A DNA stretch of 64,000 nucleotides from Microbulbifer agarilyticus (GTDB lineage Bacteria; Pseudomonadota; Gammaproteobacteria; Pseudomonadales; Cellvibrionaceae): contig NZ_CP019650.1 of the NCBI RefSeq assembly GCF_001999945.1, positions 3,153,001 to 3,217,000 on the forward strand. Direction: 5' to 3'. A program made the position numbers and the translations under genes. The notes below the pieces were generated by a model, which was not told where the DNA came from, did no database searches, and saw nothing but the letters and a program-made list of their open reading frames with translations. Each line of letters starts with the position of its first letter. The first letter of the stretch is position 1. This document shows positions 28,939-36,411 of the stretch, one piece after another.

Positions 28939-28969
28939 ATAGGCTCACTCACAGGAATACACAGAGTAC

Positions 28970-29563
28970 ATGGAACAGAGAGTGGTAACCCTGTTTCACC
29001 GCAGCATTGAAGCCACCATGAATGCCGGTGAACTTTTGGCACCCTACATTGCCGAAGCCAGCGAAATGATCGTCCACACCCTGCTGGCCGAGAATAAGCT
29101 CCTGATCTGTGGCAACGGACTCAGTGGCGCGCTTGCACAAAGCTTTTCTGCCCAGTTAATGGGAGGCTTCGAGCGCGAACGACCGGGCCTGCCGGCGATT
29201 GCACTGAATGGCGATGCGGTAACTACCGGCACCGTGGCCCGCAACCACGGCCGCGCCGAATCCTACGCGCGCCAGATTCGCGCACTGGGCCAGCCCGGTG
29301 ATTTGCTGGTGATCATCAGTACCGACGGTCAGGACTCCAACCTGGTGCAAGCCATCCGCGCCGCGCACGATCGCGATATGGGCGTGCTTGCGCTGACCGG
29401 TGGCGAAGCTGATGGAGACTGCACGGCCCTCCTGGACGTACACGACATAGAATTGCGCGTACCTTCCCCAGTTGCGTCAGAAGTACATCAGGTTCAATTA
29501 TTAATACTTTTCTGTCTGTGCGATCTGATCGACAGCAGTCTGTTTGGCGGATTCGAGGAATAA
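28970..29563 (+). CDS. SIS-domain protein, DiaA/GmhA-like
   Basis: A 197-residue sugar isomerase (SIS) domain protein. The phosphosugar-binding segments LICGNGLSGALAQSF near residue 45, LVIISTDGQDSNLVQAI near 115 and VLALTGG near 143 are visible. By position between yraN and dolP it corresponds to E. coli diaA, whose product stimulates DnaA assembly at the origin. It has NGLSG where the GmhA heptose isomerase has NGGS and lacks other obvious GmhA features, so I favour DiaA-like; homologues are often mislabelled phosphoheptose isomerase. Confidence 0.82.
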   Translation: MEQRVVTLFHRSIEATMNAGELLAPYIAEASEMIVHTLLAENKLLICGNGLSGALAQSFSAQLMGGFERERPGLPAIALNGDAVTTGTVARNHGRAESYARQIRALGQPGDLLVIISTDGQDSNLVQAIRAAHDRDMGVLALTGGEADGDCTALLDVHDIELRVPSPVASEVHQVQLLILFCLCDLIDSSLFGGFEE

Positions 29564-29566
29564 TCC

Positions 29567-30166
29567 ATGCGATCGAGCGCGAAAAAAACATTTTCCGCAA
29601 CTCTGAAAACTCTTATTGGTGGCGGTTTGCTGGCCCTTCTGGGCGGCTGTGCAACCGTTCTGGACGCCACCCACGACGGTCCCATTCAGCCAGATCCGGG
29701 CGAGCGCAGCTTTGGCACCTACATCGATGACCAGCAATTGGAAACCATCACCAAGGTGAACCTGCGCAAAGCGCACCCGGAGCTGAAGGAATCCAATATC
29801 GACGTCACCAGCTTTAACGGTGTGGTACTGCTGACCGGGCAGGTTTCCAGCAATGACTTGCGCAACCTGGCCGGACAAACGGCACAGCAGGTGCACTCTG
29901 TACGCCAGGTATACAACGAAGTTCAGGTACGCGGCACAACTTCCGTACTGGCCCGTACCAGCGACACCTGGCTTACCACCAAGGTAAAAGGTGCCCTGAT
30001 GACCGATAAGGAAATCGACAGCGGCCGCATCAAGATCGTTACCGAAAACGGTGTAGTTTATCTGATGGGCTTGCTCACCCGTCAGGAAGCGGAAAATGCG
30101 GCGGAAAAGACCCGCACCGTGGGCGGTGTGCAGAAAGTGGTAAAGGCGGTGGAGTACATCGACTAA
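29567..30166 (+). CDS. dolP: BON-domain outer-membrane lipoprotein DolP
   Basis: DolP (YraP) is an outer-membrane lipoprotein that supports envelope integrity. The 199-residue precursor has a signal peptide with lipobox LLGGC and lipidated C28. Two BON domains follow, at about 55-115 (SNIDVTSFNGVVLLTGQV) and 130-199 (IKIVTENGVVYLMGLLTRQE). ATG at 29567, three bases after the SIS gene, ribosome site GAGGAATAATCC. In enterobacteria the gene is in the sigma-E regulon; I could not identify a sigma-E promoter here. The operon ends at a strong bidirectional terminator. Confidence 0.93.
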   Translation: MRSSAKKTFSATLKTLIGGGLLALLGGCATVLDATHDGPIQPDPGERSFGTYIDDQQLETITKVNLRKAHPELKESNIDVTSFNGVVLLTGQVSSNDLRNLAGQTAQQVHSVRQVYNEVQVRGTTSVLARTSDTWLTTKVKGALMTDKEIDSGRIKIVTENGVVYLMGLLTRQEAENAAEKTRTVGGVQKVVKAVEYID

Positions 30167-30180
30167 ATACAGCTTTTACG

Positions 30181-30218
30181 CATAAAAAAACGGAGGCCAA
30201 GGCCTCCGTTTTTTTATG
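30181..30218. terminator. Bidirectional rho-independent terminator between dolP and the thiolase gene
   Basis: An 18-bp perfect inverted repeat (arms 30181-30198 and 30201-30218, 2-base spacer) has a CGGAGGCC/GGCCTCCG core flanked by seven A and seven T. It therefore acts on both strands, stopping the dolP operon and the convergent thiolase gene. Confidence 0.95.
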
Positions 30219-30245
30219 CTCGAACAATGCTCTCGTACCGCTTAA

Positions 30246-31436
30246 TCAGGGGCGCTCGATCGCAACAGCCGTCGCTTCACCACCACCGATACACAGGCTG
30301 GCAACACCTTTCTTCAGGTTGCGATTTTCCAGCGCCGCCAACAAGGTAACGATCACACGAGCACCACTGGCACCCAGAGGGTGACCCAGTGCACAGGCAC
30401 CGCCATTCACGTTTACTTTCGCGCGCGGCAAATCTAGGTCCTTCATCGCCGCCATGGTTACGACCGCGAATGCCTCATTGATCTCGAACAGGTCGACATC
30501 GGTACTGCTCCAGCCGGTTTTTTCCAGCAGGTTCGCCATCGCGGAGACCGGTGCCGTGGTAAACCACTCCGGCGCATGGGCAAACTGGGTCTGGCCACGC
30601 AATACCGCCAGCACCTTGATACCGCGGGCCTTGGCTTCGCTTTCACGCATCAGTACCAGCGCTGCGGCACCATCGGAAATAGAGCTGGCGTTCGCTGCGG
30701 TTACGGTGCCGTCCTTGCGAAACGCCGGGCGCAGTGCCGGAATCTTGTCTGGACGCGCATTGCCGGGCGCCTCATCCACACTTACTTCCACGTCACCCTT
30801 ACGGCTACGCACGGTTACCGGGGCAATCTCGCGCTCGAACGCACCCGACTCAATCGCCGCATTGGCGCGGGCCAGGGATTCAATCGCGAATTCGTCCTGC
30901 TCTTCACGGGAGAAGCTGTACTTGTCTGCGGTGTTTTCCGCGAAATTGCCCATCAACTGGCCATCGGCGGCATTTTCCAGCCCGTCCACAAACATGTGGT
31001 CTAACACCTGACCGTGGCCCAGGCGCATACCGCCGCGCGCCTTGGGCAGCATGTATGGGGCACTACTCATGCTCTCCATACCGCCAGCAACAACGACTTT
31101 CGCATCGCCGGCAAACAGTGCGTCGCGCGCCATCATGACGGTCTTCATACCAGAGCCGCAAACCTTGTTCACCGTAGTAGTCGGGGTGCCCTGAGGAATT
31201 CCCGCACCCAGAGACGCCTGGCGTGCCGGCGCCTGACCGACACCCGCGGGCAGTACGCACCCCATCAGCACCTCATCGACGTCTGCAGCATCTACGCCGG
31301 CATCGGCCAGCGCGCCGCGAATCGCAACTGCGCCCAGCTCAGGGGCGCTGAGGCCAGAAAGAGCTCCCTGCATACCACCCATAGGGGTACGGGAGATACC
31401 GACAATGACCACGGGGTCCTTAACTTGCTCGCTCAT
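30246..31436 (-). CDS. Acetyl-CoA C-acetyltransferase (biosynthetic-type thiolase)
   Basis: A thiolase of 396 residues that condenses two acetyl-CoA to acetoacetyl-CoA or does the reverse. The three active-site blocks are present: the acyl-accepting cysteine in TVNKVCGSGMK (about residue 92), the histidine in GHPLGASGAR (about 351) and the second cysteine in CIGGGEATAVAIE (about 381). The EINEAFAVV motif is also present. ATG at 31436 is preceded by GGAGTG. No adjacent reductase or PHA synthase gene is present, so AtoB-like versus PhaA-like use cannot be decided. It is absent from this position in Pseudomonas. Confidence 0.93.
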   Translation of the reverse strand: MSEQVKDPVVIVGISRTPMGGMQGALSGLSAPELGAVAIRGALADAGVDAADVDEVLMGCVLPAGVGQAPARQASLGAGIPQGTPTTTVNKVCGSGMKTVMMARDALFAGDAKVVVAGGMESMSSAPYMLPKARGGMRLGHGQVLDHMFVDGLENAADGQLMGNFAENTADKYSFSREEQDEFAIESLARANAAIESGAFEREIAPVTVRSRKGDVEVSVDEAPGNARPDKIPALRPAFRKDGTVTAANASSISDGAAALVLMRESEAKARGIKVLAVLRGQTQFAHAPEWFTTAPVSAMANLLEKTGWSSTDVDLFEINEAFAVVTMAAMKDLDLPRAKVNVNGGACALGHPLGASGARVIVTLLAALENRNLKKGVASLCIGGGEATAVAIERP

Positions 31437-31717
31437 ATTGATTTCACTCCGAATCTAACGGGAATTACCCGGCAAGGCTGACCAATATTGCGGAAAAACG
31501 CAATTTGGTGGCGGATTATAACCCACCACCGCAGCGCGAGGGCTATCCGCCTTTCGTTGTACGGTCCATGGTAGTATCAAGCTCGGCGCTGGAATAAACC
31601 GATGCGGATCAATCTCAATGACCGAATCCACTATTCACCAGCAAATTCTGCGTATTACCCACAGCCTTGTGGCCATATGCGTCGCCAGGTACACACTTAC
31701 AGGGAAATTCGAGTTCT

Positions 31718-32314
31718 ATGGAAATCTCTACCATCGTATGGCTGGTTGCTACGGCGGCAGTCGTGTTTTACATCATCAGCATTTACAACAATCTGGTTTC
31801 ACTGAAGAACCGCTATGAAAACGCCTTCGCCCAGATCGAAGTACAACTCAAGCGTCGCTACGATCTGATTCCCAACTTGGTGGAGTCGGCCAAGGCATAC
31901 CTGAAGCATGAGCGCGAAACCCTGGAAGCGGTCATCTCCGCGCGGAACACTGCGATGGCTGGGCTCAAGGCCGCCGCCAGCAACCCGGGGAACGCCGCCG
32001 CCATTGCCGACCTCGGCAATGCTGAAGGGTTACTCAGCAACGCTCTGGGACGGCTCAACGTGGTGATGGAGGCCTACCCGGATCTCAAGGCGAACCAAAC
32101 CATTCAACAGGTCATGGAAGAGCTGACCAGCACGGAAAACAAAGTTTCTTTCGCCCGTCAGGCCTTCAACGATGGCGTTACTGCCTACAATATTTTCCGC
32201 CAGAGTTTCCCACCGGTATTTTTTGCCGGATTTTTCGGCCACCGGGAAAATGGCAAGCTGTTGGAGTTTGCAGACTCCGAGACCTTCCAGGCTGCGCCTC
32301 GCGTAGAGTTCTGA
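31718..32314 (+). CDS. LemA family membrane protein
   Basis: A 198-residue LemA-family protein: one N-terminal membrane helix (about 6-24, [17 protein letters not shown]) and a long helical domain carrying the family signature [18 protein letters not shown] and [14 protein letters not shown]. LemA proteins are widely linked to M48 peptidases; the role is still unclear. The ATG at 31718 gives the family-typical N-terminus; an in-frame start at 31667 would add 17 unrelated residues. It precedes an M48 peptidase gene by 18 bases and probably forms an operon with it. Confidence 0.93.
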   Translation: MEISTIVWLVATAAVVFYIISIYNNLVSLKNRYENAFAQIEVQLKRRYDLIPNLVESAKAYLKHERETLEAVISARNTAMAGLKAAASNPGNAAAIADLGNAEGLLSNALGRLNVVMEAYPDLKANQTIQQVMEELTSTENKVSFARQAFNDGVTAYNIFRQSFPPVFFAGFFGHRENGKLLEFADSETFQAAPRVEF

Positions 32315-32332
32315 TTTCAGGACTAACCACCG

Positions 32333-34357
32333 ATGAATTTTTTTGAATATCAGGACAAGGCCCGGCGCAATAGCGGAGTGCTCATTGCTCTGTTTTGCGC
32401 TGCGGTCATCGGTCTGGTGGCGATCACCACTGTGTTCGTCGCCTTTCTTGCAAGCTACTCCGACCTGCGCGACCCCGCGGTGGACACATCACTTATCGGC
32501 ATCATCAGCCATCTGGGCTGGGAAACCGTCGCCGGGATTGCAATTACAATTACCGCCATCATCGGCCTGGCGAGCCTGTTTCGACTGCGCCAGCTGGCTG
32601 GCGGTGGGCGCGCCGTTGCGGAATCCCTCGGCGGGCGAAAGATTAATACGTCCCCCGAAGGTCTCGCGGAACAACGCGCGCTGAATGTGGTTGAGGAAAT
32701 GGCGCTGGCCTCTGGTACCCCGGTGCCCGACGTCTACATCCTTGAAGACAGCGCCATCAACGCCTTCGCCGCCGGTTATTCTGCAAACGATGCCGTGATT
32801 GGTCTGACGCGCGGTTGTATCGAGCAGCTTGACCGTGACGAATTACAGGGTGTAGTGGCCCACGAATTCAGCCACATTTTTAACGGCGACATGCGCCTCA
32901 ACATCCGCATCGTTGGGCTCCTGCACGGCATTCTTATTATCGGCCTGGTGGGCAGCTGGTTACTGCGCGGGAGTTACTGGGGTGGTCGTAGCAGCCGTGG
33001 CCGCATGCCGGTGTTTGCTGCCGGTATGGGGCTCGTCGCCATTGGCTATACCGGCACTTTTTTCGGCAACCTGATCAAGTCCGCTGTGAGCCGACAGCGG
33101 GAGTATCTGGCGGATGCGTCAGCGGTGCAATTTACCCGCAACAAGCAGGGTATTGCCGGCGCGCTGAAAAAAATTGCCCGGCATACATCGGGCTCAAATC
33201 TGCAAGCGACCAACGCCAGTGAATTCAGCCACATGTACTTCGCCAGTGGACTGCGGGCGAGCTTTGGGGGGCTATTCGCCACGCATCCGCCCCTCGACGC
33301 TCGGATAACGCGCCTCGATCCACAGTGGCAAGTAGCGGCAAGCGCCGCTGGAAGCGCCACCCCCGCGGTGTCAGATGCAGCCCCAGCCAACATCTCGAGC
33401 ATGCACAGCCAGCACCGCAATAGTGGCACCGATACCGCTCAGACCGTAACCAACTCCCCAAGCAATCCCTACCAGGCAACGCTTGCGGAGATCGTAGAGG
33501 TAGTGGACAACAATATTGCCAACCCCTCCTACCAGCAGTGCGCACGAGGCAAGGTACTACTTGCTGAAATACCCTCAGCACTTAAGGCGGCGGCGCACGA
33601 CCCTTTTGCAGCGCGCGCACTCATCTATGGCTTGCTGATAGGCAATGAAGAGGCATCCGAGCACCGTGCAACGCAGCTGGACTTGCTTGCCAAGGTCGCT
33701 CACCCCGCAGTACTGCGCGAATTTGAAAAGCTATCTGAGGAATTGACTCGTATCGGGACGCATCTGCGCCTGCCCCTGCTGGACCTGTGTATTCCCGCCT
33801 TAAAATCGCTGGCGCCACAACAGTTTCAGATATTTAAGCGCAATGTCATTAAGCTGCTGCGGGCCGATGGCAAGATCGAGATCTGGGAGTGGGCTCTTTA
33901 TCGTGTGCTGATGCACGGCCTGGAGCAGGACCCCGACCGACACCGCAAGCTTGGCGCGCGCAAAACAAGCACCAAGGTCCTCGCCGATGCGCACCAGTTT
34001 TTACTCGCAACCATGGCACATGCAGACAGCTCAGATTACCTCACTGCGAAACGCGCATTTGAAGCCGGTTTAGATCTTATGGGGATGGGCGCAGTGGCGC
34101 TGCCAGCGCGTGGCGACATGACACTGCAGAGGCTGGACAAGGCAGTGGCGATTGCCCGTGATACTCCCGCCCTGCAAAAGCCTGCGCTACTTAAGGCACT
34201 GGCGATAACGATGAGCCATGATGGCATTGTGGGTGGTCGCGAGGTTGAATTACTCCGCGCTATCGCAGATTGCCTGGATTGCCCTATGCCGCCACTTACC
34301 TTAAGCGACGGCAGGCAGGTACCCAACCCTGCTGCAGCAATGGAAGAAACCGCCTAA
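32333..34357 (+). CDS. M48 family zinc metallopeptidase with a long C-terminal extension
   Basis: A membrane protease of 674 residues. Membrane segments are predicted at about 16-40, 62-82, 196-214 and 226-245. The HEXXH site is H177-E178-F-S-H181 (VVAHEFSHIFNGD) and the third zinc ligand is E257 in SRQREYLADASA, so the catalytic domain (about 100-320) resembles HtpX. Beyond it is a further 340 residues not found in HtpX. Two segments there, LRADGKIEIWEWALYRV and MSHDGIVGGREVELLRA, look like TerB-type helical repeats with DG...E cores; that is inference. LemA is encoded just upstream, so the two likely act together in membrane quality control. Confidence 0.9.
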   Translation: MNFFEYQDKARRNSGVLIALFCAAVIGLVAITTVFVAFLASYSDLRDPAVDTSLIGIISHLGWETVAGIAITITAIIGLASLFRLRQLAGGGRAVAESLGGRKINTSPEGLAEQRALNVVEEMALASGTPVPDVYILEDSAINAFAAGYSANDAVIGLTRGCIEQLDRDELQGVVAHEFSHIFNGDMRLNIRIVGLLHGILIIGLVGSWLLRGSYWGGRSSRGRMPVFAAGMGLVAIGYTGTFFGNLIKSAVSRQREYLADASAVQFTRNKQGIAGALKKIARHTSGSNLQATNASEFSHMYFASGLRASFGGLFATHPPLDARITRLDPQWQVAASAAGSATPAVSDAAPANISSMHSQHRNSGTDTAQTVTNSPSNPYQATLAEIVEVVDNNIANPSYQQCARGKVLLAEIPSALKAAAHDPFAARALIYGLLIGNEEASEHRATQLDLLAKVAHPAVLREFEKLSEELTRIGTHLRLPLLDLCIPALKSLAPQQFQIFKRNVIKLLRADGKIEIWEWALYRVLMHGLEQDPDRHRKLGARKTSTKVLADAHQFLLATMAHADSSDYLTAKRAFEAGLDLMGMGAVALPARGDMTLQRLDKAVAIARDTPALQKPALLKALAITMSHDGIVGGREVELLRAIADCLDCPMPPLTLSDGRQVPNPAAAMEETA

Positions 34358-34372
34358 ACATATCAGCGGCAA

Positions 34373-34396
34373 AAGCCGGCTCCAAACGGCCGGCTT
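34373..34396. terminator. GC-rich hairpin after the M48 peptidase gene
   Basis: AAGCCGGC (34373-34380) and GCCGGCTT (34389-34396) form an 8-bp stem with an 8-base loop, 16 bases past the peptidase stop. On the plus strand TGCTA follows, not a T run, so it would be a modest terminator. It is next to a second hairpin at 34399-34430. Confidence 0.5.
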
Positions 34397-34398
34397 GC

Positions 34399-34430
34399 TA
34401 GTGAACCCCAACCCAAGCTGGGGTTCACTA
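34399..34430. terminator. 12-bp hairpin overlapping the stop codon of the Yip1-like gene
   Basis: TAGTGAACCCCA (34399-34410) pairs perfectly with TGGGGTTCACTA (34419-34430) around an 8-base loop. On the plus strand it is followed by ATTTTG, so it may terminate the lemA-M48 transcript. The TAG stop of the minus-strand Yip1-like gene (34428-34430) forms the end of one arm. Confidence 0.65.
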
Positions 34431-35042
34431 ATTTTGATACACGGGGCCAATCCCCATACTCCAAAGAATAACGGTGCCAATCCGTACCGTTACCAATAGC
34501 ACCAAGCCCACCGTAATCACTGACGATGCGTACACAAACGCGCGCTCCTTATCGATATTCATCAGGATCGGTATACCCTCGTATATGAGATAAACCGAAT
34601 ACGCGGTGGCAGCCAGCGTCACGGCCGCGTTCAACCAGAGGTTTGGATACAGCCCGATGAATCCGACCAGGAAGATAGGCGTGGTTACGAAGACTGCGAG
34701 CGCGGTGCCTTCGTAGTGACGGGTTTCCTCATCACCTTCCACCTTGAAGCTCTTGGCCATCCAATTGATAAATTCGCCAAAGATATATACGCCGAATAGC
34801 AGGGAGAAATAGGTGATAACAGCGAGGCTAAGCGCGCTGCCCGGTGTCAGCTTTTGCACATTGTCGCCAACGGAGAAGCCGACCTGGGTCACCCCGATAT
34901 AGGCGGAGATGACCGGTATCAGCGCCAGAATGGGCACGTGACTCAAAAATACCTGCACGAACGAATGCTTGTCGGACCGGATAGCCTGCCACTCTTTATC
35001 CGGGTTGGTGAATATACCAATGGTATGGCTCAGTAGTCTCAC
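34428..35042 (-). CDS. Yip1-family integral membrane protein
   Basis: A 204-residue protein with five predicted membrane helices (about 28-50, 66-90, 108-130, 140-160 and 175-200) and the Yip1-domain N-terminus typical of bacterial members, IFTNPDKEWQAIR. Function in bacteria is unknown; eukaryotic Yip1 proteins act in membrane traffic. The start is set by a near-perfect ribosome site AGGAGGAG nine bases before GTG 35042; an upstream in-frame frame to 35102 lacks one. It converges on the M48 peptidase gene and shares a hairpin with it. Confidence 0.85.
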   Translation of the reverse strand: MRLLSHTIGIFTNPDKEWQAIRSDKHSFVQVFLSHVPILALIPVISAYIGVTQVGFSVGDNVQKLTPGSALSLAVITYFSLLFGVYIFGEFINWMAKSFKVEGDEETRHYEGTALAVFVTTPIFLVGFIGLYPNLWLNAAVTLAATAYSVYLIYEGIPILMNIDKERAFVYASSVITVGLVLLVTVRIGTVILWSMGIGPVYQN

Positions 35043-35240
35043 TTGCGCTCCTCCTGTACACGGCTTGTTAGCAGTATCGGAAGGTGCCAGCAAATTCACC
35101 AATGAATAACAGGATTACGGCGTCAATTTTTACGCCAAAAGGATTTAAAGGCAGTTACGCAGGGGGTCACCGGGACAAGGTCAGCGCATCAGTTGGATAC
35201 GCCGCCAATCGGTGCCCCGCACGAGGGCACCAGAGGAAAG

Positions 35241-35648
35241 TCACTTCACTACACGTAGCGCAGGCTTTTTAGAGGGCTTTTTCAGGGTCGTCGGCGGTGT
35301 CGGCTCTGGCGGTTCCGGCGTTTCTTCCGCTTCAAATACCATACCTTGGCCATTCTCACGGGCATAGATTCCCACTACCGCACCCACCGGCACCTGGATA
35401 TCGGTAGGAACACCACCGAAGCGCGCGTTGAAACGGATTGCGTAGTTATCCATGGTGAGACCAACGACCGCCGTTTCCGACACATTCAACACGATCTGGC
35501 CATCTTCATTGACGTGTTGCTGGGGAACCAGCACGCCGTCCAGATGCGTATCCACCAGCAAATAAGGCGTGCACTTGTTGTCAGTTATCCACTCGTAAAA
35601 CGCCCGCAGTAGATACGGGCGATTCGAGGTCATTGGCGGTTTATTCAC
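35241..35648 (-). CDS. sspB: ClpXP protease specificity-enhancing factor SspB
   Basis: SspB tethers ssrA-tagged proteins to ClpXP. The 135-residue protein has the conserved substrate-binding domain (RPYLLRAFYEWITDNKCTPYL near the N-terminus, NARFGG and VGAVVGIYARENGQGM), a flexible linker rich in P and E, and the C-terminal ClpX-binding tail ALRVVK. GTG at 35648 is preceded by GAGGTG; an internal ATG at 35633 has no ribosome site but would give a family-typical N-terminus, so the start is not certain. It lies eight bases after sspA, the standard pair. Confidence 0.94.
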   Translation of the reverse strand: MNKPPMTSNRPYLLRAFYEWITDNKCTPYLLVDTHLDGVLVPQQHVNEDGQIVLNVSETAVVGLTMDNYAIRFNARFGGVPTDIQVPVGAVVGIYARENGQGMVFEAEETPEPPEPTPPTTLKKPSKKPALRVVK

Positions 35649-35656
35649 CCGGCACC

Positions 35657-36286
35657 TCAGGCGCGCATTTCGCGCTCAAACTCGGTCAGGCTCTGCTGGA
35701 ACGCTTCACGGGCAAACAAGCGGTCCATGTAGTCCAGTAGCGGCTTGACCTGCTTGGTTTTCGGCAGCACAACTTCAAGCTGATCAAGACGCCACAGCAA
35801 CGGTGCCATACAGCAATCCACCAGGGAGAATTCCTCGTTAAAGAAGTAAGGCAGATCGGTGAACATCGGTGCGATACCCACCAGGCTATCGCGCAAATCT
35901 TTACGCGCCGCAGCAACATCCTTACCACCAGCCAGGATCTTTTCCACCAGCGGGGACCAATCACGCTCGATGCGATGCATGATCTGACGGCTCTGTGCGC
36001 GTGCTACCGGATATACCGGCAACAGCGGCGGATGCGGGAAGCGCTCGTCCAGGTACTCCATCATGACCTTGGTCTCGAACAGCACCAGATCACGATCAAC
36101 CAGAGTCGGCAAAGAGTTGTAGGGGTTGAGGTCGGCAAGCTCGGCAGGCTTGTCATCGGGGTCAACATCAATGATTTCGACAGAAACGCCTTTTTCCGCC
36201 AGCACAATGCGGACGCGATGGCTGAAGTGACAACGACCGTCAGAAAAGAAGGTCATGGAGGAGCGCTTGTTGGTCGGCACACCCAT
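35657..36286 (-). CDS. sspA: Stringent starvation protein A (SspA)
   Basis: SspA is a glutathione-transferase-fold protein without transferase activity that binds RNA polymerase and alters transcription in stationary phase and stress. The 209 residues show the thioredoxin-like N-terminal domain ([20 protein letters not shown]), [19 protein letters not shown], and a helical C-terminal domain. ATG at 36286. It forms an operon with sspB and follows the cytochrome bc1 genes on the same strand, as in Pseudomonas. Confidence 0.95.
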   Translation of the reverse strand: MGVPTNKRSSMTFFSDGRCHFSHRVRIVLAEKGVSVEIIDVDPDDKPAELADLNPYNSLPTLVDRDLVLFETKVMMEYLDERFPHPPLLPVYPVARAQSRQIMHRIERDWSPLVEKILAGGKDVAAARKDLRDSLVGIAPMFTDLPYFFNEEFSLVDCCMAPLLWRLDQLEVVLPKTKQVKPLLDYMDRLFAREAFQQSLTEFEREMRA

Positions 36287-36411
36287 TATGGAACTACCTC
36301 AATCTAATGACTGGGACATGCCCAGCCAAATCATTCAAAAAAAGAAAACGGGCGATGAGCTACTACCGGCACGCCGGCGGCCCACCACCCGAAAAATTCT
36401 CAGGCTTAACC

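Noticed and set aside
28970..29563. Naming the SIS protein phosphoheptose isomerase (gmhA)
   Set aside because: Position between yraN and dolP and the altered NGLSG loop favour DiaA; there are no heptose genes nearby.
31602..31805. Short frames in the gap before lemA
   Set aside because: They overlap the lemA start in other frames and have neither ribosome sites nor recognisable features.
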